Origin: JANNSX01 sp963741525
Lineage (GTDB): Bacteria; Pseudomonadota; Alphaproteobacteria; Rhizobiales; Hyphomicrobiaceae
Assembly (NCBI GenBank): GCA_963741525.1
Contig: CAVUIW010000009.1
Coordinates: forward strand, 62,001-126,000
Length of the DNA stretch: 64,000 nucleotides
Direction of reading: 5' to 3'
Within the stretch, counting starts at the first letter, position 1; the number at the start of each line of letters is the position of its first letter. Positions 54,819 through 63,208 of this stretch are shown here, one piece after another. Under the pieces are notes generated by a model. The model was not told the DNA's origin. It worked only from the letters and a program-made list of their open reading frames with translations, and searched no databases. Position numbers and translations under genes: made by a program.

Positions 54819-55919
54819 TTAGCCGGCGGCGCGGTCGCGGATTTTGCCGAGCTTCTTCAATATCTTGGCGCCGAGCACTGCGGGCTCGACTATGCTCTTT
54901 GCTAGACGAATGGTGCGTTCGCGATCCTCCACGAGGCGGCGCGCTTCGTAACCGGCCATGCCGAGCGCGGCTGTGAGTTGCCTGTGGAACACCGGGCGCA
55001 AAAGCCTGTCACGCGCGAGCTCGGCCCAGGCCCTTTGCGGCGGAGAGAAGATTATTCCCGGCATCGGGACACCGAACCGGGCCCCTGCCGCCAAAAGCGC
55101 CGCCGCACGATCCCGCGAGCGCTCGGGAACGTGGCCGAGCACCGCGCTCCAATCGAGATTTTCCTCCGCTGGCGCCAGCATGGCGATGTCCAGGAGATCA
55201 CGCAGCAGGAGCCGGCCTTGCGCAAAGTAGGCGTGATGCTCCTGGCTATGCAGAAGCATGTAAGCGACCCGCACCTCCGGCGAGGGAACGCTGACGTCGA
55301 TGCCGCCCGCTCTCACCACCCGGCGATCCCACCACAGTGCCGCTTCGAGCTCCGGCCATTGGCCATCCGCGAATGGCCGGCTGTGCAGCTCGACGATGGT
55401 CATGCCGTCGGCGCCGAGCATGGCGGGCACGTGCGCATCGCGGCGGGGATCATAATCGCCCACGTCGCTCGCAAAGCCGAGCTCGGCCAACACCTCGACA
55501 GCGCGCGGCAGCAGCTCGGGCGAGACGAGCAAATCGAGATCGCCGAGGAAGCGCCAGGAGGGAACCTTGTCCTCGGTGACGAGGAACGACGCACCCTTGA
55601 CTGCCAGGGGATCGATGCCGGCGCTTTGGAGGCTTGCGACGATGGCCCCGAGAGCCGCCTTGAGTTTGCGGTTGCGGATCGCGTTCGCGTCGCGCATGGC
55701 GTCGAGATAGGCGCGCGCGTCGTCGGGGATCGGCCAGCCCGATCCAAAACAGTCGAGCCCCTGCGCCAACGCTGGCAGCACGAGATGCGCGCTCGCCAGC
55801 CGGATGGTCTCGAGCCAGGTCTGCTCGTCGATCGCAACGGGCGCGGATGCGTCCACCTCAAGGCCGGCGGCGGCCTTCAGCAGCGCTTCCGTCACCAGCA
55901 AGGGCGCGTCGGACCTCAT
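54819..55919 (-). CDS. Nucleotidyltransferase-family protein (NTP_transf_5 type)
   Basis: 366 residues from the ATG at 55919, which overlaps the kinase stop by 4 bp. The nucleotidyltransferase core is GASFLVTEDKVPSWRFLGDLDLLV, with the GDLDLLV metal-binding motif near the middle, then LELHSRPF-like VELHSRPFADG. The C-terminal part is helical and basic. Such proteins accompany HprK-like kinases in lasso-peptide and PqqD-type clusters and in some polysaccharide loci. The nucleotide acceptor is unknown. Confidence 0.82.
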   Translation of the reverse strand: MRSDAPLLVTEALLKAAAGLEVDASAPVAIDEQTWLETIRLASAHLVLPALAQGLDCFGSGWPIPDDARAYLDAMRDANAIRNRKLKAALGAIVASLQSAGIDPLAVKGASFLVTEDKVPSWRFLGDLDLLVSPELLPRAVEVLAELGFASDVGDYDPRRDAHVPAMLGADGMTIVELHSRPFADGQWPELEAALWWDRRVVRAGGIDVSVPSPEVRVAYMLLHSQEHHAYFAQGRLLLRDLLDIAMLAPAEENLDWSAVLGHVPERSRDRAAALLAAGARFGVPMPGIIFSPPQRAWAELARDRLLRPVFHRQLTAALGMAGYEARRLVEDRERTIRLAKSIVEPAVLGAKILKKLGKIRDRAAG

Positions 55920-57028
55920 CGGCACTGCGTCGCCCGCGCCAGGATCCAGTCGGCCGCCTCGCCGGCATCGCCATAAGCCACATGCCATGCCGGGACCTCG
56001 TTGCACAGACGGGCGAGCGGCTCGATCGAGCGCGGCAAGCCATCCGGCTCAGAGCCGGTGGATACCGCCAGCTGCAGGGCCGCCTCGGGTGCGAGGCGCA
56101 AGGCTTCGAGCGGCTGGGACGGCACAAACACCGGAAAAATCAGGGCCGCGAGCGGCACGATGCGCGCCTGCGGCACGGCCCGGGAGGACAGATCGAGATA
56201 GCGCACCGATAAGCGCCGCGTCACCAACGGCACAATGCCGGAAAGCTCGGGAAAGTGCCTGCCAACCGCGTCCCAGCTACCGGACTTGACCGACAACCCC
56301 AGTGGAAACGGATGGACGGCATTGACGTCGCGGTCGAGCGCAGAGAGGTCGTCAGCCACATAGCGGTACCGGCGCGCGATCAGCTCGGCCGCCAGCGTCG
56401 ACTTGCCGGAACCGCTTGCGCCGATGAGGGCGACACCGCCGCCATCCCCCAGAACCGTCGTCGCATGCAGCAGAGCGCCGACGCGATCCCAACCGGCGAG
56501 CGCCAGCAGCACATGGCGCAGGGCCTCGCTCCGCGCCCGGGCGAGATCGCCCGCGAAACGTTCGGTGCCGTCGACGGCGATATGGAAGAGTCCATCATCG
56601 CCATGGAGCACATCGATCCAGGCGGCCGGCTCGGTCCCGTCCGACACGAGTGGCTCGAGCACGGCCTCCAAAAGCGACGCGAGCACCGGCTCGCTGACCG
56701 TCAAGCGGCAGGCCCGGTCCGGCCCCAATGCAAAGCATCGGTCGAGCAAGTACCCATCGGCCAGCACGGGGCGGAGCGCCGCCAACTCGTCCGCATCGTC
56801 GATCTGAGATCGCGGTCCGAGGAACCCCTGGTTCCGCCAAGCGGTCGCGAGCGCACGCTCCTCCGCACCCTCGGCCGGGATCATTGCCTCGCTGCCGTGG
56901 CGCAACCGCTCCCACAGATCCCGACCCGCCGGATTGAGGAGCGAAAGGGCGCCCGTATCGCTACGATAGAAACACGAGACCGCACCGACGGCAGCGATCT
57001 CGACCGGGTTTTCGGCGGTAGCCGTCAT
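55916..57028 (-). CDS. PqqD-like domain fused to HprK-related kinase
   Basis: 370 residues from the ATG at 57028 with AGGAGCGACG just upstream; a longer frame to 57118 is not needed. Residues about 7-75 look like a PqqD/RiPP-recognition winged helix (TGALSLLNPAGRDLWERL, then AWRNQGFL). Residues about 180-300 are HPr-kinase-like: LHATTVLG, Walker A GASGSGKST at 203-211, and RYVADDLSAL at about 222-231, corresponding to the HprK VADD segment. No HPr gene is nearby. A kinase acting on the adjacent peptide is the natural hypothesis. Confidence 0.85.
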   Translation of the reverse strand: MTATAENPVEIAAVGAVSCFYRSDTGALSLLNPAGRDLWERLRHGSEAMIPAEGAEERALATAWRNQGFLGPRSQIDDADELAALRPVLADGYLLDRCFALGPDRACRLTVSEPVLASLLEAVLEPLVSDGTEPAAWIDVLHGDDGLFHIAVDGTERFAGDLARARSEALRHVLLALAGWDRVGALLHATTVLGDGGGVALIGASGSGKSTLAAELIARRYRYVADDLSALDRDVNAVHPFPLGLSVKSGSWDAVGRHFPELSGIVPLVTRRLSVRYLDLSSRAVPQARIVPLAALIFPVFVPSQPLEALRLAPEAALQLAVSTGSEPDGLPRSIEPLARLCNEVPAWHVAYGDAGEAADWILARATQCR

Positions 57029-57057
57029 CGTCGCTCCTGCATCAACACGTTTCAGGG

Positions 57058-57267
57058 TCAGACGGCCGATTTCTTTCCGTTCTTTTCCCAGCCGGTCTTG
57101 TTGCCTGCGTCTGGGCAAGCGCCAGCGGCGCTCGCCTCGAGCAGCACCAGCATGGCGGGCGCGGTCACGGAGACGAATTTGCCGATGTCCTTGAGCGACT
57201 GGCGGCGCGATTTCAGCTCCGCGGCGGCATCGCCGGCGGAAACCGCTTCAAGATTATCCTGGCTCAT
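57058..57267 (-). CDS. 69-residue putative RiPP-like precursor peptide
   Basis: The N-terminal half is charged and helical (SAGDAAAELKSRRQSLKDI). Then comes a hydrophobic stretch containing VTAPAMLVLL (34-43), then a short polar tail CPDAGNKTGWEKNGKK and SAV at the C-terminus. Leader-then-core layout, size and position (29 bp upstream of a PqqD-kinase gene) suit a ribosomally made, modified peptide. One Cys (51), one Thr and a Ser three from the end are possible modification sites. It was not matched to any known precursor family. Confidence 0.6.
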   Translation of the reverse strand: MSQDNLEAVSAGDAAAELKSRRQSLKDIGKFVSVTAPAMLVLLEASAAGACPDAGNKTGWEKNGKKSAV

Positions 57268-57333
57268 GGCACGACCTTGGCAAAGGGGCTCTGCAAACTG
57301 CCGTTGAAGGTCGGTGAAATTCGTGAAGAAACG

Positions 57334-57861
57334 CTAAATTTCATCCCCGGCAGTGGGCCGCCGAAACGCCGCCGCAAAGCCGATGAAGGCCAAGGCCAAT
57401 GAAATCAGGACGCTCCACCCGGCAAACGACAGGCCAAGGAAGCGCCAGGAGGCCTCGTCGCAGCGGATGCGTTTCTCTGCCTCGATGCTTTCGATGAGGC
57501 TGCCCCCGGTCGTAAGCTCGCCCGCGACGCCGCATTCGGCGGGGCCGAGCCACCACTTCCACTCGACGCCCGAGTGATAGACGCCGAGCCCTGCGTTCCA
57601 GAGCAGGCCTGCCGCCGCCAGTACGAGCAGCGCCCGGCCGACGCCGAGGCGGCCGGTCGACAGCATCAGGGCCGCGATGATCCCGGTCGGGATGGCCGCG
57701 TAGTAGGCAATGCGCTGCTGGAGGCAGAGCGCACAGGGCCGATAGCCGCCCCAATGCTCGAAGGCGAGGGCTGCCGCGATCGTGGCGGCGGCACCGGCGG
57801 CGAGCAGAAGCGAAAGCTGGCGCGAGGACAAGCCACAAATTCGGTGAGCAAGGCTGGTCAT
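57334..57861 (-). CDS. dsbB: Disulfide bond formation protein DsbB
   Basis: 175 residues from the ATG at 57861. It has four membrane helices and two periplasmic cysteine pairs: Cys43-Cys46 (CALCLQQR) and Cys110/Cys134 (AECGVAG, RIRCDEAS). DsbB reoxidises DsbA using quinone. It lies 4 bp after the VTT gene and 66 bp before the small-peptide gene on the same strand, so the whole minus-strand run could be one transcript. Confidence 0.92.
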   Translation of the reverse strand: MTSLAHRICGLSSRQLSLLLAAGAAATIAAALAFEHWGGYRPCALCLQQRIAYYAAIPTGIIAALMLSTGRLGVGRALLVLAAAGLLWNAGLGVYHSGVEWKWWLGPAECGVAGELTTGGSLIESIEAEKRIRCDEASWRFLGLSFAGWSVLISLALAFIGFAAAFRRPTAGDEI

Positions 57862-57865
57862 CAGC

Positions 57866-58447
57866 TCAAACCACGTATTTGACCGCGACGAATCCCGCGA
57901 TGATGAAGAACAGCATGACGCCCGCGACAAGGCCGAGATTGCGCTCGAGGCGGACCCTGAGACCGTCACCAAAATGATTGAGGATGCCCGCGACGATGAA
58001 GAAGCGCGCGCCCCGCGTGATGATCGACAACACGATGAACCACAATAGGTCGTAGCCAGCGAGGCCGCTCGCTATGGTCACGATCTTGTAGGGGATCGGC
58101 GTCAAGCCCTTGATGAGAATGATCCAGGCTCCGTACTCCTGGTACATCTGCCGGAAATGCTCGATCTTGTCGCCGTAGCCGTAGAGCGAGATCAGCCATT
58201 GGCCGAGACTCTCGTAGAGCGCGGCGCCGATCCAGTAACCGAACAGACCGCCGAGCACCGATGTCACCGTGCAGATCAGCGCGTAGAGCCAGGCCTTCTT
58301 CGGCTTCGCCAGCGCCATCGGAATGAGCATGACGTCCGGCGGCACCGGAAAAAACGAGCTTTCCGCGAACGAGACGGCGCCCAGCACATAGGGCGCGTTC
58401 GGGCTCTCGGCGTAGACAATGGTCTTGTCGTAGAGGCGGCGGAGCAT
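57866..58447 (-). CDS. VTT-domain (DedA/YqaA-like) membrane protein
   Basis: 193 residues. SFAESSFFPVPPDVMLIPMAL is the family re-entrant motif with the E and P residues. LFGYWIGAALYE, the GLTPIPYKIVTIASGLAGY signature and three further helices follow. DedA-type proteins influence membrane lipid distribution and proton-motive force. The ATG at 58447 is chosen by homology; the frame upstream is poor. Confidence 0.88.
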   Translation of the reverse strand: MLRRLYDKTIVYAESPNAPYVLGAVSFAESSFFPVPPDVMLIPMALAKPKKAWLYALICTVTSVLGGLFGYWIGAALYESLGQWLISLYGYGDKIEHFRQMYQEYGAWIILIKGLTPIPYKIVTIASGLAGYDLLWFIVLSIITRGARFFIVAGILNHFGDGLRVRLERNLGLVAGVMLFFIIAGFVAVKYVV

Positions 58448-58593
58448 GGCCGCCGTGCATATAGACCGGTTGCCGGTTTGTCCACGCGACCCAAGCAACC
58501 GCGCCCGAATTGTAACAGCGGGCCGGTTTGTCGCGCCGGATCGCGGTGCCTTTGGTTGACGGCCAATCTGCGGGCGATATCATCCGGCCCGAG

Positions 58594-58700
58594 CTTAGAG
58601 CACTTGTCCTTCCAAGTGGACTCCGGTTGGTCGAGAAAAAGTGCTCGAAACGCAAAATCTAAATCGTTTTCCGCGTCCGAAGGAACGGAAGGCGCTTTAG
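58594..58700. repeat. Composite palindromic repeat, copy 3, abutting tRNA-Leu
   Basis: TTAGAGCACTTGTCC...AAAAAGTGCTC, then GAAACGCAAAATC, then CTAAATCGTTTTCCG...CGGAAGGCGCTTTAG. It is in reverse orientation to copies at 26936 and 28913, and its last base is the first base of the tRNA. Confidence 0.82.
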
Positions 58701-58786
58701 CCCCTGTGGCGGAATTGGTAGACGCGGCAGACTCAAAATCTGTTGTCCGTGAGGATGTGCCCGTTCGAGTCGGGCTAGGGGCACCA
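58700..58786 (+). tRNA. tRNA-Leu (anticodon CAA)
   Basis: 87 nt including encoded CCA. The acceptor GCCCCTG pairs with TAGGGGC. The D-arm contains GGAATTGGTAGACGC and the anticodon arm CAGACTCAAAATCTG, with CAA as anticodon. A long variable arm (TTGTCCGTGAGGATG) marks class II, and the T-arm holds GTTCGAGTC. CAA reads UUG leucine codons. Confidence 0.95.
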
Positions 58787-58857
58787 AAGATCTGGCGCGA
58801 GCCGCCAAGACGAGCGAGTTGATCGAGAGCACCGGCCGGGTGCGGCAGCCCCGGGCG

Positions 58858-58961
58858 GTGCACTATTCGACCAAGTGGCTGCCGGTTGGTCGAAAGACAG
58901 TGCTCAAAACCAACAACCTAGATCGCCGATCTGACTTTCATCAGATCGTATGGCGCTCTAG
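58858..58961. repeat. Composite palindromic repeat, copy 4
   Basis: GTGCACTATTCGACCAAGTGG...GTCGAAAGACAGTGCTC, a linker AAAACCAACAAC, then CTAGATCGCCGATCTGA / TCAGATCGTATGGCGCTCTAG. It lies just upstream of the carboxypeptidase gene. Confidence 0.8.
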
Positions 58962-58978
58962 CCAAGAGGGTTCGAAGT

Positions 58979-60019
58979 ATGCGGCTGAAACTGCTGCCGG
59001 CTCTTTTGCTTTTGCTGTTGAACATGGCTCCGGCATCCGCCGGGCCCGCGCTTTTGTTCGACGCCAAGAGCGGCACCGTCATTTACGCCGAGGAGCAGGA
59101 CCAGAGCTGGCACCCGGCCTCACTGACCAAACTCATGACGGCCTATCTCGCCTTCGAGGCGCTGAAAGACGGCTCGCTGAAGCTCGACGATAAGCTCGTC
59201 TGCTCGGACAAGGCGCACAAGATCTCGCCGAGCAAGGTCGGCCTCAAGATCGGCGGAGAGATCGCGGTTGATCTGGCGATCCGCGCGCTCGTCATCAAAT
59301 CCGCGAACGACATGGCGATCATGCTGGGGGAAAGGATTTCCGGCAGCGAGGCCCTTTTCGTCAAACGCATGAACGCCACCGCCAAGTCGCTCGGCATGAC
59401 CGATACGTACTTCACCAATCCGCACGGCCTGCCCGATCCGATGCAGAAAACGACGGCACGCGACCTCGCCAAGCTGACGCTCGCCATCATCCGGGATTTT
59501 CCCGAGCAGGCGGCGCTGTTCGCTACACCGGACATGACCCTCGGCAAGAAGAAGCTCAAATCGCACAACAAGCTCTTGGGTCATCTCCTCGGTGCGGATG
59601 GCATGAAGACCGGCTTCATCTGCGATTCGGGCTACAACATCGTCGCCTCAGCCACCCGGGGCGACAAGCGGCTGATCGCCGTCGTGCTCGGCTCGCCAAC
59701 GGCGGAGGCCCGCAATGTTCGTGCGGCCATGCTCATCGAGCACGGTTTCGAGACGGGTGGCTGGCAGAGCTTTTTCGGCGCCGATACGCTGGAATCCCTG
59801 CCGCGGTCAGCGGGCGCGACCGTTGTGCCTCAGAATGTCCGCAAGACGGTCGAGGCCTGGGCCTGCGGATGGCGTGCGCCGAAGAAGGACAAGGATCAGA
59901 TCGCCAAGGCCGGCGCGACAGGCACGTCCGACGAGGGCGATTCGACCGCGACGTCGGCGGCATTGGCCGATGATGGCCCGGCAATCCCGGCGCCAGAGCA
60001 GAAGCCAGCCAAGCGGTAG
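58979..60019 (+). CDS. D-alanyl-D-alanine carboxypeptidase (penicillin-binding protein, S11)
   Basis: 346 residues with a signal peptide ending near residue 21 (MAPASAG). The three penicillin-binding motifs are present: Ser48-x-x-Lys51 (SLTK), Ser108-Ala-Asn110 and Lys210-Thr-Gly212. It trims the terminal D-Ala of peptidoglycan peptides in the periplasm. The C-terminal about 60 residues are Lys/Ala/Asp-rich and lack the usual amphipathic membrane anchor, so it may be soluble. Confidence 0.92.
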   Translation: MRLKLLPALLLLLLNMAPASAGPALLFDAKSGTVIYAEEQDQSWHPASLTKLMTAYLAFEALKDGSLKLDDKLVCSDKAHKISPSKVGLKIGGEIAVDLAIRALVIKSANDMAIMLGERISGSEALFVKRMNATAKSLGMTDTYFTNPHGLPDPMQKTTARDLAKLTLAIIRDFPEQAALFATPDMTLGKKKLKSHNKLLGHLLGADGMKTGFICDSGYNIVASATRGDKRLIAVVLGSPTAEARNVRAAMLIEHGFETGGWQSFFGADTLESLPRSAGATVVPQNVRKTVEAWACGWRAPKKDKDQIAKAGATGTSDEGDSTATSAALADDGPAIPAPEQKPAKR

Positions 60020-60022
60020 CCG

Positions 60023-60150
60023 CTAGAGTGTTTCCGGAAAAAGCCTGTCCCGGCGAAGGGCGGGATGCGAAGCGGTTTTCCGAAAAGAAGCACGACAAAC
60101 CAAGGAATTAGGGTGTTGGAGTGATTCAACGAAAAACGGAAACACCCTAA
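60023..60150. repeat. 128-bp intergenic repeat, full copy 2
   Basis: The same length and order as 4559-4686: CTAG, GTTTCCGGAAAAAGCCTG, CCCGGCGAAGGGCGGG, GATGCGAAGCGG, AAGAAGCACGACAAACC, GATTCAACG and the closing arm CGGAAACACC. Base changes in one arm are matched in the other (GTTTCC/GGAAAC versus GCTTCC/GGAAGC). Confidence 0.88.
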
Positions 60151-60207
60151 AGCATGCTGCGATTAAGTGGACGCCGGTCAATCGCGAAAGCATGCGAGAA
60201 ATACAAT

Positions 60208-60251
60208 AAAAGGGCCCCGACCGCGCCAAGGCGACCGGGGCCAAAATTTTT
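60208..60251. terminator. Bidirectional rho-independent terminator
   Basis: AAAAGGGCCCCGACCGCGCC-AA-GGCGACCGGGGCCAAAATTTTT lies between the carboxypeptidase (+) and the small secreted-protein gene (-), with A- and T-runs on both sides. Confidence 0.75.
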
Positions 60252-60266
60252 CAGGTCGCAACCGTC

Positions 60267-60596
60267 TTAAACGGCCGGCTCCTCGACCTTTTGACCGCGG
60301 CAACCGCCGCCTGGACCTTCGCTCGGCATGGCCGAGAATGGCGGCTCCTCGGCCGTGCCGGTGCCTGAGCTTGGCGCAACCTCGGTCGTGGTCTCGTCTG
60401 TCGATGCCTCGGGCGCCACGGCAGCGGCCTCGCCTACCGCATCCGCGGTCTCTGGCGCGGGAATAACTGCCGGAGCTTCAGTCGTAGCCTCGGGCTGAAC
60501 GACGGCCTCCTCGGCCGACACGGCAAACACCCCGGCCGCCATCGAAAGCGCGCCGGCCGCCGCGATCCTCAATAAATTCTTATGAAGCGTGGTCAT
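60267..60596 (-). CDS. Small secreted Ala/Glu/Pro/Thr-rich protein
   Basis: 109 residues. The signal peptide (LLRIAAAGALSMAAGVFAVSA) is followed by a low-complexity acidic chain with repeated EAT/EAP/APE units and a Gly-rich end (GPGGGCRGQ) with a single Cys. It is probably an unstructured periplasmic or surface protein. No family is recognised. Confidence 0.6.
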   Translation of the reverse strand: MTTLHKNLLRIAAAGALSMAAGVFAVSAEEAVVQPEATTEAPAVIPAPETADAVGEAAAVAPEASTDETTTEVAPSSGTGTAEEPPFSAMPSEGPGGGCRGQKVEEPAV

Positions 60597-60767
60597 CGAG
60601 GCCTCCTTGCCAATGCTGCATCGGAACCGGCCAAACGGCGCCGGACCTCTACAACGCAGTGTCTCACATTCGGACGGTGCGGCAAAATGAAATCCTCCCC
60701 CGCCTGGCGGATACGGCTGGCGTCAATCTTGCTTGACGGACGGCCAAAGCAGATTGGGCAGTATGTG

Positions 60768-61004
60768 ATGAGACAGATCGATACCACGTCAACGGCTCCA
60801 CAGACCAAGGCCTCGACCCGCGAGGTCGGGGTGATGGCGAGTGTGCTGGAGGGCCGCCACGGCGTCCTCGCTGTCGAAATCGCGGAGTTCCTCGGCGCCG
60901 TCCACGAGCAGGGCGGTGACCTGCCGCGGGCCGGCTCCTGGTACGAGGTGGCACTCGAGATTCGCCGTCGCGAAAGCGACCGCATCACGGGACGCAGGCA
61001 TTAA
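60768..61004 (+). CDS. Small protein of unknown function
   Basis: 78 residues from the ATG at 60768. REVGVMASVLEGRHGVLAVE, IAEFLGAVHEQGGDL and YEVALEIRRRESDRITG give an ordered-looking helical domain with good codon bias. It precedes the flippase by 55 bp. No family is known to me. Confidence 0.5.
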   Translation: MRQIDTTSTAPQTKASTREVGVMASVLEGRHGVLAVEIAEFLGAVHEQGGDLPRAGSWYEVALEIRRRESDRITGRRH

Positions 61005-61059
61005 TCGGCTGTGAACGGCGGTTTGCTAACATCCTGCCTCACCTGAGATTTCTCTCCCT

Positions 61060-62469
61060 ATGTCGATCGACCAGGACGTCGACACACTCGCGATGCCACC
61101 ACGCCGGCAGGTTTTGCCCGGCGACGTCATCGCGCGTATCCGCTCGGCGCTGATGCCGGATGGCGAGCGGGGACGCGCCCAGCGCGCGGCCCTGACGGCT
61201 TTTGCCATTCGCATCCTGAGCGCTGGCATCGCCTATCTGACGCAAGTGGTGCTCGCCCGTTGGATGGGCAGCTACGAATACGGCATCTTCGTTTTCGTCT
61301 GGGTCTGGGTGTTGATCCTCGGCGGCCTGTCCTCGCTCGGCATCAACATCGCCATGATCCGCTTCGTGCCCGAATACCGGGAGAAGAACGAGCCAGCCTT
61401 GCTCCGCGGCGTGCTGCTTGGCAGCCGGGTGCTGACGGTCGCCGTCTCGACCATGGTCGCGCTCGCCGGCCTGCTCGGCCTCAAGCTCTACGGACACCTC
61501 GTCGACAGCCATTACCTGCTGCCGCTCTACCTCGCGCTGTTCTGCCTGCCGCTCTACACGCTGACCGATATGCAGGACGGCATCGGCCGCGGGCATTCCT
61601 GGTTCAACCTGGCGCTCGTGCCGCCCTACATCATGCGGCCGCTGCTGATCCTCGTGACAATGGTGATTGCACATGAGCTCGAGTGGCCGATGGTGGCGTC
61701 GACGGCGGCCGGCTGTGCCATCATCGGCACCTGGGTTTCGGGCCTCGTGCAACTGGCCATGATTCAGCGCCACCTCAGCAAGGACCCAGGTCCGGGCCCA
61801 TATGCCTTCGAGACCCGGACGTGGCTTGTCACCGCGTTTCCGATCTTCATGATCTCGGGTTTCGAGCTACTGATCCAGAACACCGACGTGCTCGTGCTCA
61901 CCTACTTCGAGCCGGCGGATTCCGTCGGCATCTACTACGCCGCGCTCAAGACCATCGGCCTCATATCCTTCGTGCACTATGCCGTCGGCAGCGCGGTCGC
62001 GAGCCGGCTCTCGACACTCAACGCGCGCGGCGACCGCGAGGGCCTCAAGGCCTTCGTGCGCGACGCCGCAAATTGGACGTTCTGGCCCTCGCTCGGCGCG
62101 GCCGCCATGCTGCTGCTCGCCGGCCCGTTGCTGCTCGGCCTGTTCGGGCCGGGCTTCGAGAGCGGCTATCCCGTCATGTTCGTGATGGTCGCCGGCTATC
62201 TCGTCCGCGCTTCCGTCGGACCGGCCGAGTTCGTGCTGCGCATGCTCGGCGAGCAGACGAGCTGCGCCATCGTCTTCGGTGTCAGCGCGCTGTTCAATCT
62301 GATGGCCAACCTGCTGCTGGTGCCGCACTACGGCCTGATGGGCGCGGCGATCTCTTCCTCGCTGACCCTCATGGGTGCTGCCATCGCCTTCCACGCCATC
62401 GCGCGAAAACGGCTCGGCCTCGATATCGCCGTGTGGAGCGGGATTTTCAAGAAACGCAACGCGATGTAG
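61060..62469 (+). CDS. Polysaccharide/lipopolysaccharide flippase (MATE/Wzx-like)
   Basis: 469 residues with 12-14 membrane helices. TQVVLARWMGSYEYGIFVFVW near the start is the typical Wzx/MurJ-superfamily opening. LLIQNTDVLVLTYFEPADSVGIY in the middle and LLLVPHYGLMGAAISSSLTL near the end repeat the pattern. It likely flips lipid-linked sugars for surface polysaccharide. No glycosyltransferases are adjacent. Confidence 0.85.
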   Translation: MSIDQDVDTLAMPPRRQVLPGDVIARIRSALMPDGERGRAQRAALTAFAIRILSAGIAYLTQVVLARWMGSYEYGIFVFVWVWVLILGGLSSLGINIAMIRFVPEYREKNEPALLRGVLLGSRVLTVAVSTMVALAGLLGLKLYGHLVDSHYLLPLYLALFCLPLYTLTDMQDGIGRGHSWFNLALVPPYIMRPLLILVTMVIAHELEWPMVASTAAGCAIIGTWVSGLVQLAMIQRHLSKDPGPGPYAFETRTWLVTAFPIFMISGFELLIQNTDVLVLTYFEPADSVGIYYAALKTIGLISFVHYAVGSAVASRLSTLNARGDREGLKAFVRDAANWTFWPSLGAAAMLLLAGPLLLGLFGPGFESGYPVMFVMVAGYLVRASVGPAEFVLRMLGEQTSCAIVFGVSALFNLMANLLLVPHYGLMGAAISSSLTLMGAAIAFHAIARKRLGLDIAVWSGIFKKRNAM

Positions 62470-62475
62470 TTCCGC

Positions 62476-63165
62476 TCAGAGCGGCGCGCCGACCACCAGC
62501 GTCCAGAAGGTCTTGAACTCGGTGCCGGTATCCTGCACGAGCGCGATACCCATGTGCTCGGCGTCGGCAAGCAGCAGGTTCTTGTTGTGACCCTCGCTCG
62601 CCTTCCAGCCCTTGATGACCTCGGACAGCGAAGCCTGGCCGGTGCCGACATTCTCGGCGGCGACGCGCGCCTTGTAGCCCGCGGCCGTCACCCGGTCCCA
62701 GGGGCTCGAGCCGTTGGAGCCGTAGTGGGAGATCCGGTCATGCTTGGCGAGGTCGCGGGAATGGGCCTTGGCGGCGGCCGTCAGTAGCGGGTCGAGCTTC
62801 AAAGGCTTCAATCCCTGCTCGCTTCGGTAGGCGTTGATGAGTTGCTGGGCCTCGGACATGTCGAGCCTGGCCGTCGAATAGTCGCGGTCGTCGAGGGCGC
62901 CCCTGGGCGCGGTCGCCGTGCTGTCGATGGCGACCGCCGTCTCGGCCGCGGCATTGCGCTCAGCCCGCTCCTTGGCGCGACGCTTCAGCGTGTCCTGGGA
63001 GACGATATCATCGCCGTTGCCGGCCTCGGCGAGCGACATGCCGCCCGTGGAGTCGAGGCCGTACTCGGTCTCGTCGGAGGCAAAGCCGGTCGGTATCGGC
63101 AAACTGCCGATGCTACAGCCCGACAACGCCAGGGCGGCGACGACTGATAAAACAATGCAACGCAT
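62476..63165 (-). CDS. CAP/SCP-domain lipoprotein
   Basis: 229 residues from the ATG at 63165. A lipobox (ALSGC, Cys17) marks a lipoprotein. After a linker of about 90 residues comes the CAP domain: LINAYRSEQGLKPLKLDPLL, AHSRDLAKHDRISHYG, AAENVGTG and GWKASEGHNKNLL. Bacterial CAP proteins are exported and of mostly unknown role. It is convergent with the flippase, 6 bp apart. Confidence 0.88.
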   Translation of the reverse strand: MRCIVLSVVAALALSGCSIGSLPIPTGFASDETEYGLDSTGGMSLAEAGNGDDIVSQDTLKRRAKERAERNAAAETAVAIDSTATAPRGALDDRDYSTARLDMSEAQQLINAYRSEQGLKPLKLDPLLTAAAKAHSRDLAKHDRISHYGSNGSSPWDRVTAAGYKARVAAENVGTGQASLSEVIKGWKASEGHNKNLLLADAEHMGIALVQDTGTEFKTFWTLVVGAPL

Positions 63166-63208
63166 CACACTCTCCGGATGCAACGCACGCGTGCCAGCCA
63201 GCCACGCG

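Noticed and set aside
54795..54905. 36-residue plus-strand ORF with AAGGAG before its ATG, antisense to the 3' end of the nucleotidyltransferase gene
   Set aside because: The ribosome site is striking, but most of the ORF is antisense to a conserved gene and no independent support exists.
55916..57028. Bifunctional HPr kinase/phosphorylase of the PTS
   Set aside because: The PqqD-like N-terminal domain and absence of ptsH or other PTS genes nearby make a true HprK unlikely.
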